Origin: Marsupella aquatica
Taxonomy: Eukaryota; Marchantiophyta
Length of the DNA stretch: 64,000 bases
Assembly (NCBI GenBank): GCA_973895155.1
Contig: OZ316895.1
Span: 14,384,001 to 14,448,000 of the forward strand
Reading direction: 5' to 3'
The notes beneath the pieces were generated by a model. That model did no database searches. It was not told the origin of the DNA and saw only the letters and a list, made by a program, of their open reading frames with translations. Both the position numbers and the translations under genes were made by a program. Shown here in pieces: positions 38,541 through 48,647 of this stretch. Numbering within the stretch: the stretch's first letter is position 1; each line of letters begins with the position of its first letter.

Positions 38541-38731
38541 TATGAATCTCAAGATGAGGGACACTGTCCCGTCTGCGCAGCCCCTCAGTACGTGGTACGC
38601 CTGCAACACTTAGCAGCACAGAACGCCCTTCCTTGGTCGTTGCACTGTTCAATGTTCAATTGTCATGAGGACCTTGGCCTCATCAGAGAGTACATTGCCC
38701 ACAATGCACAGCAGAGAGCCTGGGTCAGTGG
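38541..38731 (+). CDS. Candidate exon of an unrecognised cysteine-containing protein
   Basis: A 191-nt open stretch is bounded by a good acceptor (cttgtctcag) and a strong donor (GTGAGT after AGTGG). It encodes about 64 residues including GHCPVCAAPQYVV and HCSMFNCHEDLGLI, with a CxxC pair and further Cys/His. I could not join it convincingly to upstream exons. A possible downstream piece from about 38811 reads in phase to a stop. No family is recognised and the strand is not certain. It may be a gene fragment or chance. Confidence 0.25.
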
Positions 38732-38734
38732 GTG

Positions 38735-41700
38735 AGTAGATCGACCGCGGTCATCATATTCACTCTGGAGTCTGGACTTTGAAGGATCTCTGAAGCTCAG
38801 TGCCCAGCACACGTTTTCGACCTTTCTACTCCCAGAAACACATATATCTGTCCAGTTTGAATCGACTTCTTCTGCCCAGCCCACATCAACAGGCAATCAA
38901 TCGCAGATCCTAGCCAGTAAGCCAGAGTTTACATTATCAGGATTGATAACGCATACCCACGACAATTGGTGTCCCACAAGAACAGATTATTTATTTAATG
39001 TCACGATGGCCGTCCTTGCTGTGAAAGTTGAACGTCGGCACCTGGACTTAGGTGGGTCACCGAAACTTATAACCTTAGTTACCATTGTAGCAGGGCAAGC
39101 AGGTAGAGTCTGCTGAACATGTCCTTACTTCTTGACAATAATAATTAAAAAGAAAGGAAAACCTTAGACACTGTAAATTGTTCGACTCACTCAAGAACAG
39201 ACAGACAAATATCATTCTGGCACTTAGTATATCACTGTACAGTGAGAGTACGTGTGCTTATGCATGATCAAGTATCGAAGCGTCTGTACAGATGTTGCTT
39301 AACAATTGAAGTACTGAAATGGGATGTACCGTATGCATTTAAGGTGGCAAAGCATATTAATGGTTGAATTCGCAATACTTGGTCGACAAGTGAGGCGTTA
39401 ACTGCAATCAAGAATTAGCTGTAAGAATTTTTAAATTGTTGAAAATATGTCCACCTTTGATCAATACCACTCAAGTGATGGGCTAAAGACACGCACTACA
39501 TGGAATCAGGCAGGGTGATGCTCGATCCTATAAGATTGGAGTTATGGTCAGTACTAAGTCTTATCTGATTCTATCAAACTAATTTTTACCATTAGATCTC
39601 CGAGTCTCCAACGACTGAAGGATAAACGTTCGGCTAGGTGAGAAACTACATTAACTAATAGTGGGCGAATACGTTCCCGCTGAGTCAGATTTGCCTGGCT
39701 CATTTTTGCGTTGAAAAAACCTTGACATAAACATATTGTATTCGATACGCTGCTGCAACGACAATGCAGAGCAGAGGTCGTATACAAGAATTGAATCGCC
39801 TGAACATCTCCTTGATTGCGATTTCGAATGTGGCTCACAAAGAGCAGGATTGCCAAGTGTAATGTAAGATCTTGCACACTGAACTCACTCAGCAGCAGAG
39901 CCCTCAGGTTGGCAGTGCTAATAGGGCAATAAGTTCTCCGTTGAAGGATCATTACTGTTTACGGAATGTGGATCGAGCTCTCATATATTCGAATTGATCG
40001 AGCTCACCTTATTTCTGGGTTCAACCGTCAATTTTGCCCCGACATTAATGACTGATCACCAGCTGCCGTCGCCAATCAAAATTCAAATTGTAGGATTTGT
40101 GCAAGCTGGTTTTCTTGCAGAATCAGAACTCAGGTTGAAGATTGTGATTTCATAGCCAGACACATTCCCACGACACTATAATTATGCGTGTTACGGAAAC
40201 TGTTACTGACTTGGGCATCTTCCATTCTCCCAGATACTCCCGTACCGAATTTAATATATGGGACGTGGGTTGTGATTATTGGGCGAGCTGGAACTCTGGA
40301 AGATTCTAGACAATTGAGATCTGTTTATTAATAATCGACCTTCTAGAATATTTATTTGTGGGATTGCCTCAGGTAAGGTCCATTGACCCCAGAGACGAGG
40401 TTTGGTCTTTGCCTCAGTCCAACCGTTGGACTTTTGCTTGGAAACTGGAAAGGGTTATGTAATTAATTTTGTGAGAAACAAATGCAGTAAACTATTTCTT
40501 TGGAACTTTGCAGGAGGTTGGCCTGGGGACGACAGAAACTAAGAGGCATCATCATGGCAGGACTTCTCTGGTAATATTAATTGGTTGCTGACACATGCAG
40601 TGGTTATTTTCCAAGCTCCAGTACCTTCTTTGCAACAGTTTTCTTCGTAGGGAATATTTTATAGCGTGTTAATTCCCCAATAAAAATGAAAACAAAGACT
40701 GAGAGTGTCTAGAGGTTGTCTTTGCCCATCCCCATGGGACTCCTTAAAGTAATCGGCCAGTTCACATCTGAAGCAATTAAAAGACACCTAAAAGAAACCC
40801 ACTGTGATTGGCTGCTTTTGGGTAAAGAAGCTCACTTTTGTGAAAGATGCTGTGAGTGTATACTTTTTTCAGGCACCTTAACAACTGTAAAGGGCTGGGG
40901 TTTGTGCAAACTTGTCCATTTATTTGGACAGCTTTAGATCTTTGGTAAAGTTCATAATGAAAAATTCCAAGTAATGTGTTCTCTAATGCCCAATTTATCC
41001 ACCAAAGTTTGGACTTTTCTGAAATTATCTGTTCCATTTCCAATGAGCTCAAAGATGTCAAATATTGGCACATGCCCTGAGTACTGTAGTTGGGGCATGA
41101 GCAGAGACTTACCACAGGGCCCGGAGGCTGTTTACAACTCACATTGCAATCAAAACTATTTAAACTAAGGTGCTATGCAAATCTACTAAATTAGACGTAC
41201 AGCCACATTCAATCAATTCCAGTTTTGCCAGTCCATTAGCCAGAGCTTCACAGCCAACCCACCAATCCTTCCAAACTTAATTTTCGTGAAGAATACATAT
41301 ATCATTAGAGCCAATTTAATATGCTTTGTTTTTTTGGAAAGGGGTTTAGGGACGTTTGTTGATACATATAGCTGGCTCATCCTCGTCAACATGAAAGATG
41401 ATTAGTTGTTCTTAGGTTTGCATTGGTGCACATCTTCTCTCCAGATGCCATATTTATGTCAAAAATATGAATTAATTGAATCCAAGTTCGCTTTCATGCA
41501 AACACTCTATAGGTTTTGCAGGTTCCACTCTCTTTCCCTCATGATAATTGACACGCACTGGGTTGTGCACTGGGTAAGTGTCCCTGTCTTTTTCTTTGCT
41601 GCAATTTCACTGTATCTTTAGGGAATCTAGAATTCCATATTTATATTGAAGTAGTAAGCCAGGGACCTTCCATAAAATTAAATGAATATTGAGTTAAAGT

Positions 41701-41980
41701 GTTATTGTTATTTCAAATAGAACGCTCCTATGGGTTGATGGCACATCCTTTTGTGGGTGTGTTATCCCTTAAATGAGTGCATTCTTAAGACATGAGAAAT
41801 AAATTTTCATCTCAGACACTCAAAGAGGATGGCCAGTAGTTTGATTATTCGGAACAAGGAGTTCGCAAACTGTCTTGTTCCAAATGTCCAGCTCACGTGG
41901 CCAGAGGATTGTGACTTGGGACCGCCAGGTCTCAGGGTCAGGGTCTCTCAGATTGAATGCTCACACGCCCAGCAGCATCA
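38735..41980. other. Intergenic
   Basis: No supportable gene. The 132-codon minus-strand frame at 39554-39952 and frames at 40716-41168 show no domain, signal or splice context that would justify a call. Confidence 0.45.
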
Positions 41981-42058
41981 CTGTCCCTCTCTCTCTCAAG
42001 GTCTACCAATGTTAAGAGACTGTCCCTCTCTCTCTCAAGGTCTACCAATGTTAAGAGA
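41981..42058. repeat. 39-bp perfect tandem duplication
   Basis: Two adjacent copies of ctgtccctctctctctcaag followed by gtctaccaatgttaagaga (41981-42019 and 42020-42058). Confidence 0.95.
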
Positions 42059-42410
42059 CTCAACTGTCTTGCAAGAATGAGGCATCCTTCAACGTATACC
42101 CCAACACCCAAGCACAAAGGTAACCAGCATGAACAGGTCACCTATACTAGGGAGTTATGCTAGCAGGTCAACTATCCCCTCAAAATATCAACAAGGTGCA
42201 TATATACTAACAAGGTGCAACAACACATTGCACCTCCTAATTATGCCATATGGGGTGACACCCTAATCTGTTTAGCACAAAAGATCAGAGTTCAATAGGG
42301 ATCCCAAAACAAACAATCAGACCAAAACTTTGAGCCTCATTTTTAAGGTGAATTCTATGAATCATTTCACAGTCACAGAGTTCAGTGGCTAACCTACAAC
42401 TCCGACTCTC

Positions 42411-42865
42411 GTGCTTGAGACTGGCCATCCAGATTTCCCCGACAGCAAACTCCATGCCACCTCAGGTTGTAGTAACACTCCATGCCACCTCAGGTTGTAG
42501 ATATAAGAAGTTAAAAGTAAATAGTTCAAATGGCTCTTTAAAGGCAAAATAAAAAATAAAAAAATAAAAAATGAGAGTAGAACTGCAGCAAGAACAATTT
42601 GTGTTCCACGAAATCAGAGAATACGTTGGATTTGAGTTGCATTCTTATGAATCTCATTTTCCCAAAAGCAAACGGCTCTTGGATCACTGCCACAATCATG
42701 CATCTGTGGCTGAAAGGTTTGATAGCACGGGACAACATCCTCAATGTTGTACAAACTAAGGTTAGTAGTAACCTTTTGCTGAATGAAGACAGATGAAGTG
42801 TTACTACAACCTGAGGTGGCATGGAGTTTGCTCTGGGGGAAATCTGGATGGCCAGTCTCAAGCAC
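42411..42865. repeat. 68-bp inverted repeat with 319-bp spacer (foldback)
   Basis: The left arm 42411-42478 (starting gtgcttgagactggccatcc) is the reverse complement of the right arm 42798-42865 with 66 of 68 positions matching. A partial extra direct copy of the left arm's inner end (actccatgccacctcaggtt) follows at about 42477-42500. Transcription across the locus would give a long hairpin. No transposase or target-site duplication was recognised. Confidence 0.92.
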
Positions 42866-43602
42866 CTCGACTGCCATTTGAGTGCCTCGACAAATTGGAC
42901 CAAAATGATCTGTCGGACCCTTCACAAACTTTACCTGGACTCTTTGGACGAAATGAATTGAACTATTGTGAACTTGGATGTGTGCGGGGATGTCTGCAAA
43001 GGCCTCCGAATTTGGATAGAGCGCATTACTGGATGTCTGAAATGGCTAAAATTCGTCAAATCGTTCTTTATACGTCCGGTTAGTGTGCGCAAGTAATCCA
43101 CATTATGTCAATCTCTGCTGTGGGCTCTCATATCTGAATGACTCTCCTACGATAGCCTTAATGTCTGCAATGGGCTAAAATGCTCCACAAAAATTAAGTA
43201 GATCTCCTTTAATTGCTACCTTCTGTCGTTCTGCTTTTGCTCAAATACACCAAAACAGCTAAATCTCGGTCTCTTTGTTTGACTCGTATGGTTTTAAAAT
43301 CAACATACGGACATGAAAATCCTTCAGCTTCTTGCCTGAAATCTGCTCTCCTTCTTCCACTTAATCCTACCAATCCTCCTGTGCTGTTGCTCTGAAATGG
43401 ACTCTTGCATTTCCCACTCAGCCAAATAACAACAAATCGATGGGATGCAACAAGTGATTGAGGAACCGTTCAGATCTGTTCAGACCTGAATTCCTGCGTT
43501 GGTAGAAATTGGAAAAATGGTTCTGCGAGATTGCCCAGAGATTTATGATTTCTGTGCGGCTCGTTTCAGGATTAATGTTTTGCCACTGTGAATTTGACCC
43601 GT
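42866..43602. other. Short gap with one weak plus-strand frame
   Basis: An open frame (about 42793-43083, plus) includes LGCVRGCLQRPPNLDRAHYW and ends before a stop, but it begins inside the inverted-repeat arm and has no recognised family. The remainder shows nothing supportable. Confidence 0.3.
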
Positions 43603-45260
43603 TCACCATCGAAGAATTTTTAATCTTTCAATCTCCACTTGCAAATCTGCGATTTTTTGAAAATCTTCTTCTTTAGTTTCAGGGATAGGAAACAGATGTT
43701 CAATGCGAGCCAGCGCTGAAAGTCCCCCATCAGGTTCATTTTTGAGACAGTACTCCCTCAAGCCTGCTGTCAAGCGCGAGGGCATTCCATCACTATTTCT
43801 GAGCTTGAAGCTGGACCTCTTGAGCTCTGCGCAAGACCCATAGCCTCTTCCTACTTTATCACGATGCAGAGTTGGTGCACACCAAGTCATTTTTTTTGGT
43901 GAAGCCATGAACGGCCTCTCCCTCGCGATCCCACTTCCGTCTCTGTTGTTTATAATCTCACAATCAATTTCGCTGGAAATGCGTTTAGAGTATGACGACG
44001 AAGGTCTTTGCTTGACTCTGTTCTCGTCTTCTTTGGTTGGAGCCGCCGTGAATCCTGGGATATGATTAAGGGGCAGATGGATGTTCTTAGTTGCAACCCT
44101 CAACCGACCTTTACGAGCTCTCCCTTCACTGACAGCATTGCGTTGAAGTTTCTTACCGCGCTTACTAGTTGGAGCCAACTTTGAATTTGGCGTTGGCTTT
44201 TTTTCCGGCTTTTTTTTGGTTGCAAGACAGGGCTGCTTATTGCAAGATAATGCTGGCTTTTTGGAAATTGAAGCCGACAGTGTTGGTCGTTTGGTAAAAA
44301 GTCTTGATACTTCTTTGGAGATCCGCACGTAAATAATCTTGTCCTTGAGAGGATTCTCGGATGGTAGTTAGCCGCGTAGAACTCCCAGTCAGCTGATAGC
44401 CCTTCTCTATCAACACTATGTTTCTCGATTGAGATAGTGAGAGCGTTGGCAATCTTGTCTACGGGCGAGCGATAGAAGTTACCGTCGTGGATCTGTTTGA
44501 GAAGCTTTGCAAGAATGCGGAGTACGCCAGACTTCAGGAGTTCCTCTTGTGTGTTACGCCTTTGAGCTGATGCTCTTGATGCAGCAGTGCTAGTAATCCC
44601 ATGCAGAGCGTCCTCAGAAAGCTGGTCATGAAATCCGTGTTTGTAGATGAAGAGGGCTAGGTCGTCAAAACTCGTTGCGCAGGAAGGGAGCGGAGGAATC
44701 GCAACAGTGCCTTCAATCTTCTCAAAGTTTGACAGACGCTGCGTTTCGGTTTCCCACCAGTATTTTGATGCGGACAGATCGGAGACGGATCCGTAATCAA
44801 CCAGATCTGTACCGAGAAGTGCGTCGACCTGCTTGAGCGAAAGCTGTGATCTCGAACCCGAGTAAGTAGAACTGCATTATGATCACGAAGACGCGAGAAC
44901 CATTAAGGCCAAAATAATGGACAATGTTGATAAACCAGAAGCAGTGCATTATTGAAAGAGGGTACTCGACTGAGAATTCATTGGAGGACAAGTACGACAG
45001 GATATCATCTGATCATAGAAATCTTGCATATTTTTGGACTATGGTTTGCCAATTGAGGGCAAGGTCAATTACCAGCAGGTAGTAGTCCGATTGTTGCTGC
45101 TGAAGGAAGACTTCTTTTTATCGGGTCCCTCGTTGCCTCTAGAAGACAGATGCCTCGAAATCTCCTCGCACTTTTTCCGTAAAGCCAAGCCTTCGTCCTT
45201 CGGACCCTTCAACATTAAGGTCCAGAGCGATCATGTGTCATCGAAACGGGTCCGAATGGG
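43603..45260 (-). pseudogene. Frame-broken copy of an unrecognised nuclear-type protein gene
   Basis: The 3' part (43603 to about 44350) is open for about 240 codons, basic and Ser/Lys-rich, ending in a helical segment (FQKIADLQVEIERLKI). Immediately upstream, about 44851-44360, a different frame encodes a protein-like stretch including VDYGSVSDLSASKYWWE, FDDLALFIYKHGFHDQL and GVLRILAKLLKQIHDG, with an acceptor (gatcacag) before LSLKQVDALLG. The two frames do not meet at any GT-AG intron near 44360, so a frameshift separates them. A further exon-like stretch at about 45230-45080 (GLALRKKCEEISRHL) has a GTAATT donor in the wrong phase. I do not recognise the family. Part of it is duplicated at 48067-48343. 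A live gene with sequence errors is the alternative. Confidence 0.55.
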
Positions 45261-46798
45261 GGGGCAAAGATGATTCGTTCATGTCCATTACAACCACCTA
45301 CGGTACAGGAGTGTGAGACAGGACGAGAAGAATGCAATATCGATTGAATTGCACTGTAGTGCAGGCCCCGTAGCTAGGCTGTGCGCACCGAGCTCCTGAT
45401 CACTATGATCACTACAATCTTACTGGTCATGAGAGAGTGCATTTCCACTAACGGAGATTTGATAAGTGGAGATTCACTCTTCCCTGCTAGTCCTGGTCTT
45501 TCGCGCAATTCGTTAAGCGTTGCGGCTACTCGTGGACGCCTACGTGACAGCAAGCATCCTTCCCTTGCAACTCTTACCGTTGAGGAGCTCCCCTTGGCGA
45601 GACAGCGGATGCTCAGTATTGTGCGCCCAGGTTTTACCCAGTGTGAAATTCCAAGTGAGCCTACCCTCCCTTACGCTGGTCGACGAATTCATTCCAAAGA
45701 ATCTATGGGGACATGGCTCCGCCATTTCCGGCCCTGCAATCCTAAATCACAGTCTATCAAAGTTCGCGTTCTATCCGCTCTCTGAATTTCCCGCCAGACG
45801 TCGTCAACTTTGGCTTGTGTCGTATAACATTTTGTTAGCACGGCTGCACTGCTGAGAGACTACCCTGTATGAAATCCGAGCTCTCAGTTGCTACGAAGTC
45901 GAAGTCATGTATACTTTAAACTAAGGTGAATTTGAGGACATTCTTGAAGTCCCTACGACGGTCGTTTGGTTCACTAGTAGGGAGAGCGTAAGGGTGACAT
46001 TGCTGCCGGCTGCTGTCATCTACATCACCTCCAATATCTACTCCACTTGTCCGAAAACTCTGTAAAGTCTTTTCGAATTTTAAACTTCTGACAACGAATT
46101 GTTGTGTCCTTTACGAATTCTCCCACACATTTAAGACGGTTGTTCTGCGTCTCTCCATTTCAAGTAATTCTCAGGTCCTGATTTCCGTCCTTGTAGACAC
46201 CGTTGGAACTTATGGACATCTATTTGGACTTATCACAACCAGGTCGGAAGAAACAGAATACTGTAAACCGTAACTTATGCAAATGGAGGGTGCGGGCGGG
46301 GGTGCAAGCTTCTTAAACTCGCGAGCAGAAGCAGAAGTTATCCAAAGTAAGACAGTTGTTTTCGTCTACAGAAACAATTCGTGTGCAATTGTTTGAAGCA
46401 TCTCGCGTCGAGCAAATATGGTTTCAATAAGAAACCATTTCTCTTCAATCAGACTGACTCGTGTTCTTGTTTCTAATTAGAACTTGAGTTAGACCTATGC
46501 TCTGAGATTTTGCCTGCATATAACGCTAATCGAATTAAGACCACGGTGTTATGTTAGTGTGTGCGTGTAATCTTCGTATAGAAAACCATGGTCCTATATT
46601 GCTGTGTCTTGTATTCGAAGTGGTCTTCGACTAGAAATTCGGACAAAACTTTGAAGAAGAACACAATTTGAGAGCTTCAAATTGAGCACCATGGTCCTTT
46701 TTCTGGGGAAGCCGTGCTGTGGTGCATCGAAAGGCCCAAAGCCTGCAACAATGCACTCTATCGTTTTGGTCACAGATTGGATTGTTTATGGTAAACAA
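45261..46798. other. Intergenic with one unplaced 126-codon plus-strand frame
   Basis: An ATG-initiated frame at 45405-45785 (MITTILLVMRECIS...) is open for 126 codons with a mildly hydrophobic start, but has no recognised family or neighbour relation. The remainder shows nothing supportable. Confidence 0.3.
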
Positions 46799-46885
46799 AT
46801 TCCGTCCCACTGATGGCATAGTATATCCCCACCGCGTTTGTTGTTGTCACAGCCAACTTGTTCCCATCTGGGCTAAGGTGCGGAA
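46799..46885 (-). pseudogene. Short fragment copied from eIF2A exon 3
   Basis: About 85 bases match the intact eIF2A exon 3 near 63010-63100. Shared blocks include ttgttgttgtcac, gccaacttg and ccatctgggcta, in the same order and orientation with scattered mismatches. It corresponds to the region encoding FSPDGSKLAVTTTDAVVIYD, and no other eIF2A exon is found beside it. It lies just downstream of the small membrane-protein gene on the same strand, probably in its 3' flank or untranslated region. Confidence 0.75.
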
Positions 46886-46981
46886 ACGCTTGCCAGACCA
46901 TCACCTTAAGGTCCTTGTGCATAGACGAACCCGTCCCTGATTCCTTTCCAAAGAAGACACTTAAATGTCAAGCTGTTGTCC

Positions 46982-47929
46982 TCAGCCAGCATTTTCTTCA
47001 GCAAAGTCCTCCCGTGTAACCTTGTAGGGACCAATGTAAAATATAGGATGCATGATTGGAACAGCTGCACCTGGGTGCTCATCCCAGTATTTCTCCTGGC
47101 CACCACATACACATGTTAGTCGCTCTACACATATTTGACGCTCATGCAAAAAATGTCCTCCCCATACTGGACAGTACTCCAGTTTCCCACACCCTAGACA
47201 GTAAACCCGTAGTAAACCCGTAGTGTCCCTGTTTGCCTTCTGTTCGTGTGAGAGGCGAACAGTTCATGTGCCTGTCCCTCAGGCTACGACAGACACAGGG
47301 AAATGGGTAAAACAGTTGACCTAATTTCAAAACCGTGAGTCTCACAGACCAAAAGAAGACAAGATGAGGCATAAGATAGAAAATCTCCAAAATATACAGG
47401 ATCACGCAAACAAGAAGATAGGAAAGGCAGACCTTAAGTACAGAAGGGCGACGATCACACAAAAGAAAAGGAAAGGAAAGACAGACTTCGTCACCAAATT
47501 TCCAGGAACACAAATACAAAGAGGAAGGGAAAGGAAAGACATGCGTCATCTGAAATTCAGAGAACCAAAGACACAGAGAAAAAAGCAAGACAACCTGATC
47601 TACCCAATTGTCAGGACCACAGACACCTAGAACAAACGAACACCTAATCTACAAACCTGTAGGAGCCAAATGTAAGACGAGAAAAGGAAAAGAAAACTCA
47701 CCTTGTAAAGCTGCTCTGTGATCGCTGCAGCAACAACTCCGGTATAGAAGGCAGCAACGTTGAGAAACAGTAGAGGCATCAGGCGAGGAGGAGGCCGGTA
47801 GGGTTCCACCAGCGCCCAGAACCGGCGATTGTCTGCAATTCGTTGCCGTCTCCTGGCCCATGCTTCACCAAACCTTCCGCGCAATAGTTCGTCTCCCTGC
47901 TCTCCACTCTTCGCCATCCTCTCGCTCAT
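46982..47929 (-). CDS. Small single-pass membrane protein, two exons, unknown function
   Basis: Exons 47929-47702 and 47095-46982 join in phase 0 (LYK joined to EKYWDEHPG) at a good GTGAGT donor and CCAG acceptor, giving 113 residues. The N-terminus is charged and Arg-rich (AWARRRQRIADNRRFWALV). A YRPPPR motif is followed by one transmembrane helix at about 50-72 (MPLLFLNVAAFYTGVVAAAI). The tail is hydrophilic with Pro/Tyr (HPIFYIGPYKVTREDF). The layout is typical of small organelle inner-membrane proteins or respiratory-complex accessory subunits, but I cannot name the family. The gene is intact amid debris: a copied eIF2A fragment sits 97 bases past its stop, and its upstream region is partly duplicated (48007-48437). 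Confidence 0.7.
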
Positions 47930-48006
47930 TCACTACAGCACGAGGCTACGATTCTGAAATTATCACTCGTGGTCGCTTCTTCCTTGCCTTTTCCTGAGGT
48001 AGAGAA

Positions 48007-48061
48007 CCCATGGTTCACTCTTCGCAGCGCTACTCCTTCTCCGTAGCTAATGTAAGTACAG
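48007..48061. repeat. 55-bp direct repeat, left copy
   Basis: The 55 bases starting cccatggttcactcttcgca recur at 48383-48437 with three differences. The two copies bracket the duplicated gene fragment at 48067-48343. The left copy lies in the upstream region of the small membrane-protein gene. Confidence 0.9.
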
Positions 48062-48066
48062 TACTC

Positions 48067-48343
48067 TTACGCCTTTCAGCTGATGCTCTTGATGCAGCAG
48101 TGCTAGTATCCAATACAGAGCGTCCTCAGAAAGCTGGTCATGAAATCCATGTTTGTAGGTGAAGAGTGCTAGGTCATCAAAACTCGTTGCGCAGGAAGGG
48201 AATGGAGGAATTGCAACAGTACCTTCAATGTTTTCAAAGTTTGACAGACGCTGCGTTTCAGTTTCCCACCAGTAGTATTGCGATGAGGAAAAGTCCGAGA
48301 CGAATCTGTAATCGACCAGATGTGTACCGAGCAGTGCGTCGAC
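48067..48343 (-). pseudogene. Second partial copy of the unrecognised gene at 44.6-44.8 kb
   Basis: About 277 bases align end to end with 44554-44828, same orientation, with scattered substitutions and small indels. Long identical runs include tcaaaactcgttgcgcagga and aaagtttgacagacgctgcg. It corresponds to the segment encoding SASKYWWE through ASAQRR. It has no exon context of its own and is flanked on both sides by the 55-bp direct repeat. Confidence 0.9.
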
Positions 48344-48382
48344 GGATTCCAGCCTTCGAAAACGCCATCGATTTCATCTCAC

Positions 48383-48437
48383 CCCATAGTTCACTCTTCG
48401 CAGCGGTACTCCTTCTCGGTAGCTAATGTAAGTACAG
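48383..48437. repeat. 55-bp direct repeat, right copy
   Basis: Starts cccatagttcactcttcgca and ends agctaatgtaagtacag. It is the partner of 48007-48061 and lies 39 bases beyond the end of the duplicated gene fragment. Confidence 0.9.
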
Positions 48438-48568
48438 CTTACCCTGCATAAGTGCACCGTGTATGTGTAATGTCTAAGTGCATTTCGTGGTACCTGTAGC
48501 CGGGTCCCCTAATATGAGAACATTTGTTTTTGGTACATTTATCCGAGGGCCACTTTACACTACGGGGC

Positions 48569-48647
48569 AATTTAGTCCCTCTTTTTTCAGGATTGAATCA
48601 ATCCCGCGCGAGAATTTAGTCCCTCTTTTTTCAGGATTGAATCAATC
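48569..48647. repeat. Two-copy 35-bp direct repeat (44-bp spacing)
   Basis: aatttagtccctcttttttc followed by aggattgaatcaatc occurs at 48569-48603 and again at 48613-48647, identical, separated by ccgcgcgag. Confidence 0.9.

Noticed and set aside
39554-39952. 132-codon minus-strand frame
   Set aside because: No domain, no splice context and no compositional difference from neighbouring spacer.
42538-42925. Overlapping minus-strand frames of 121 and 103 codons
   Set aside because: They read through an arm and the loop of the inverted repeat and have no recognisable product.
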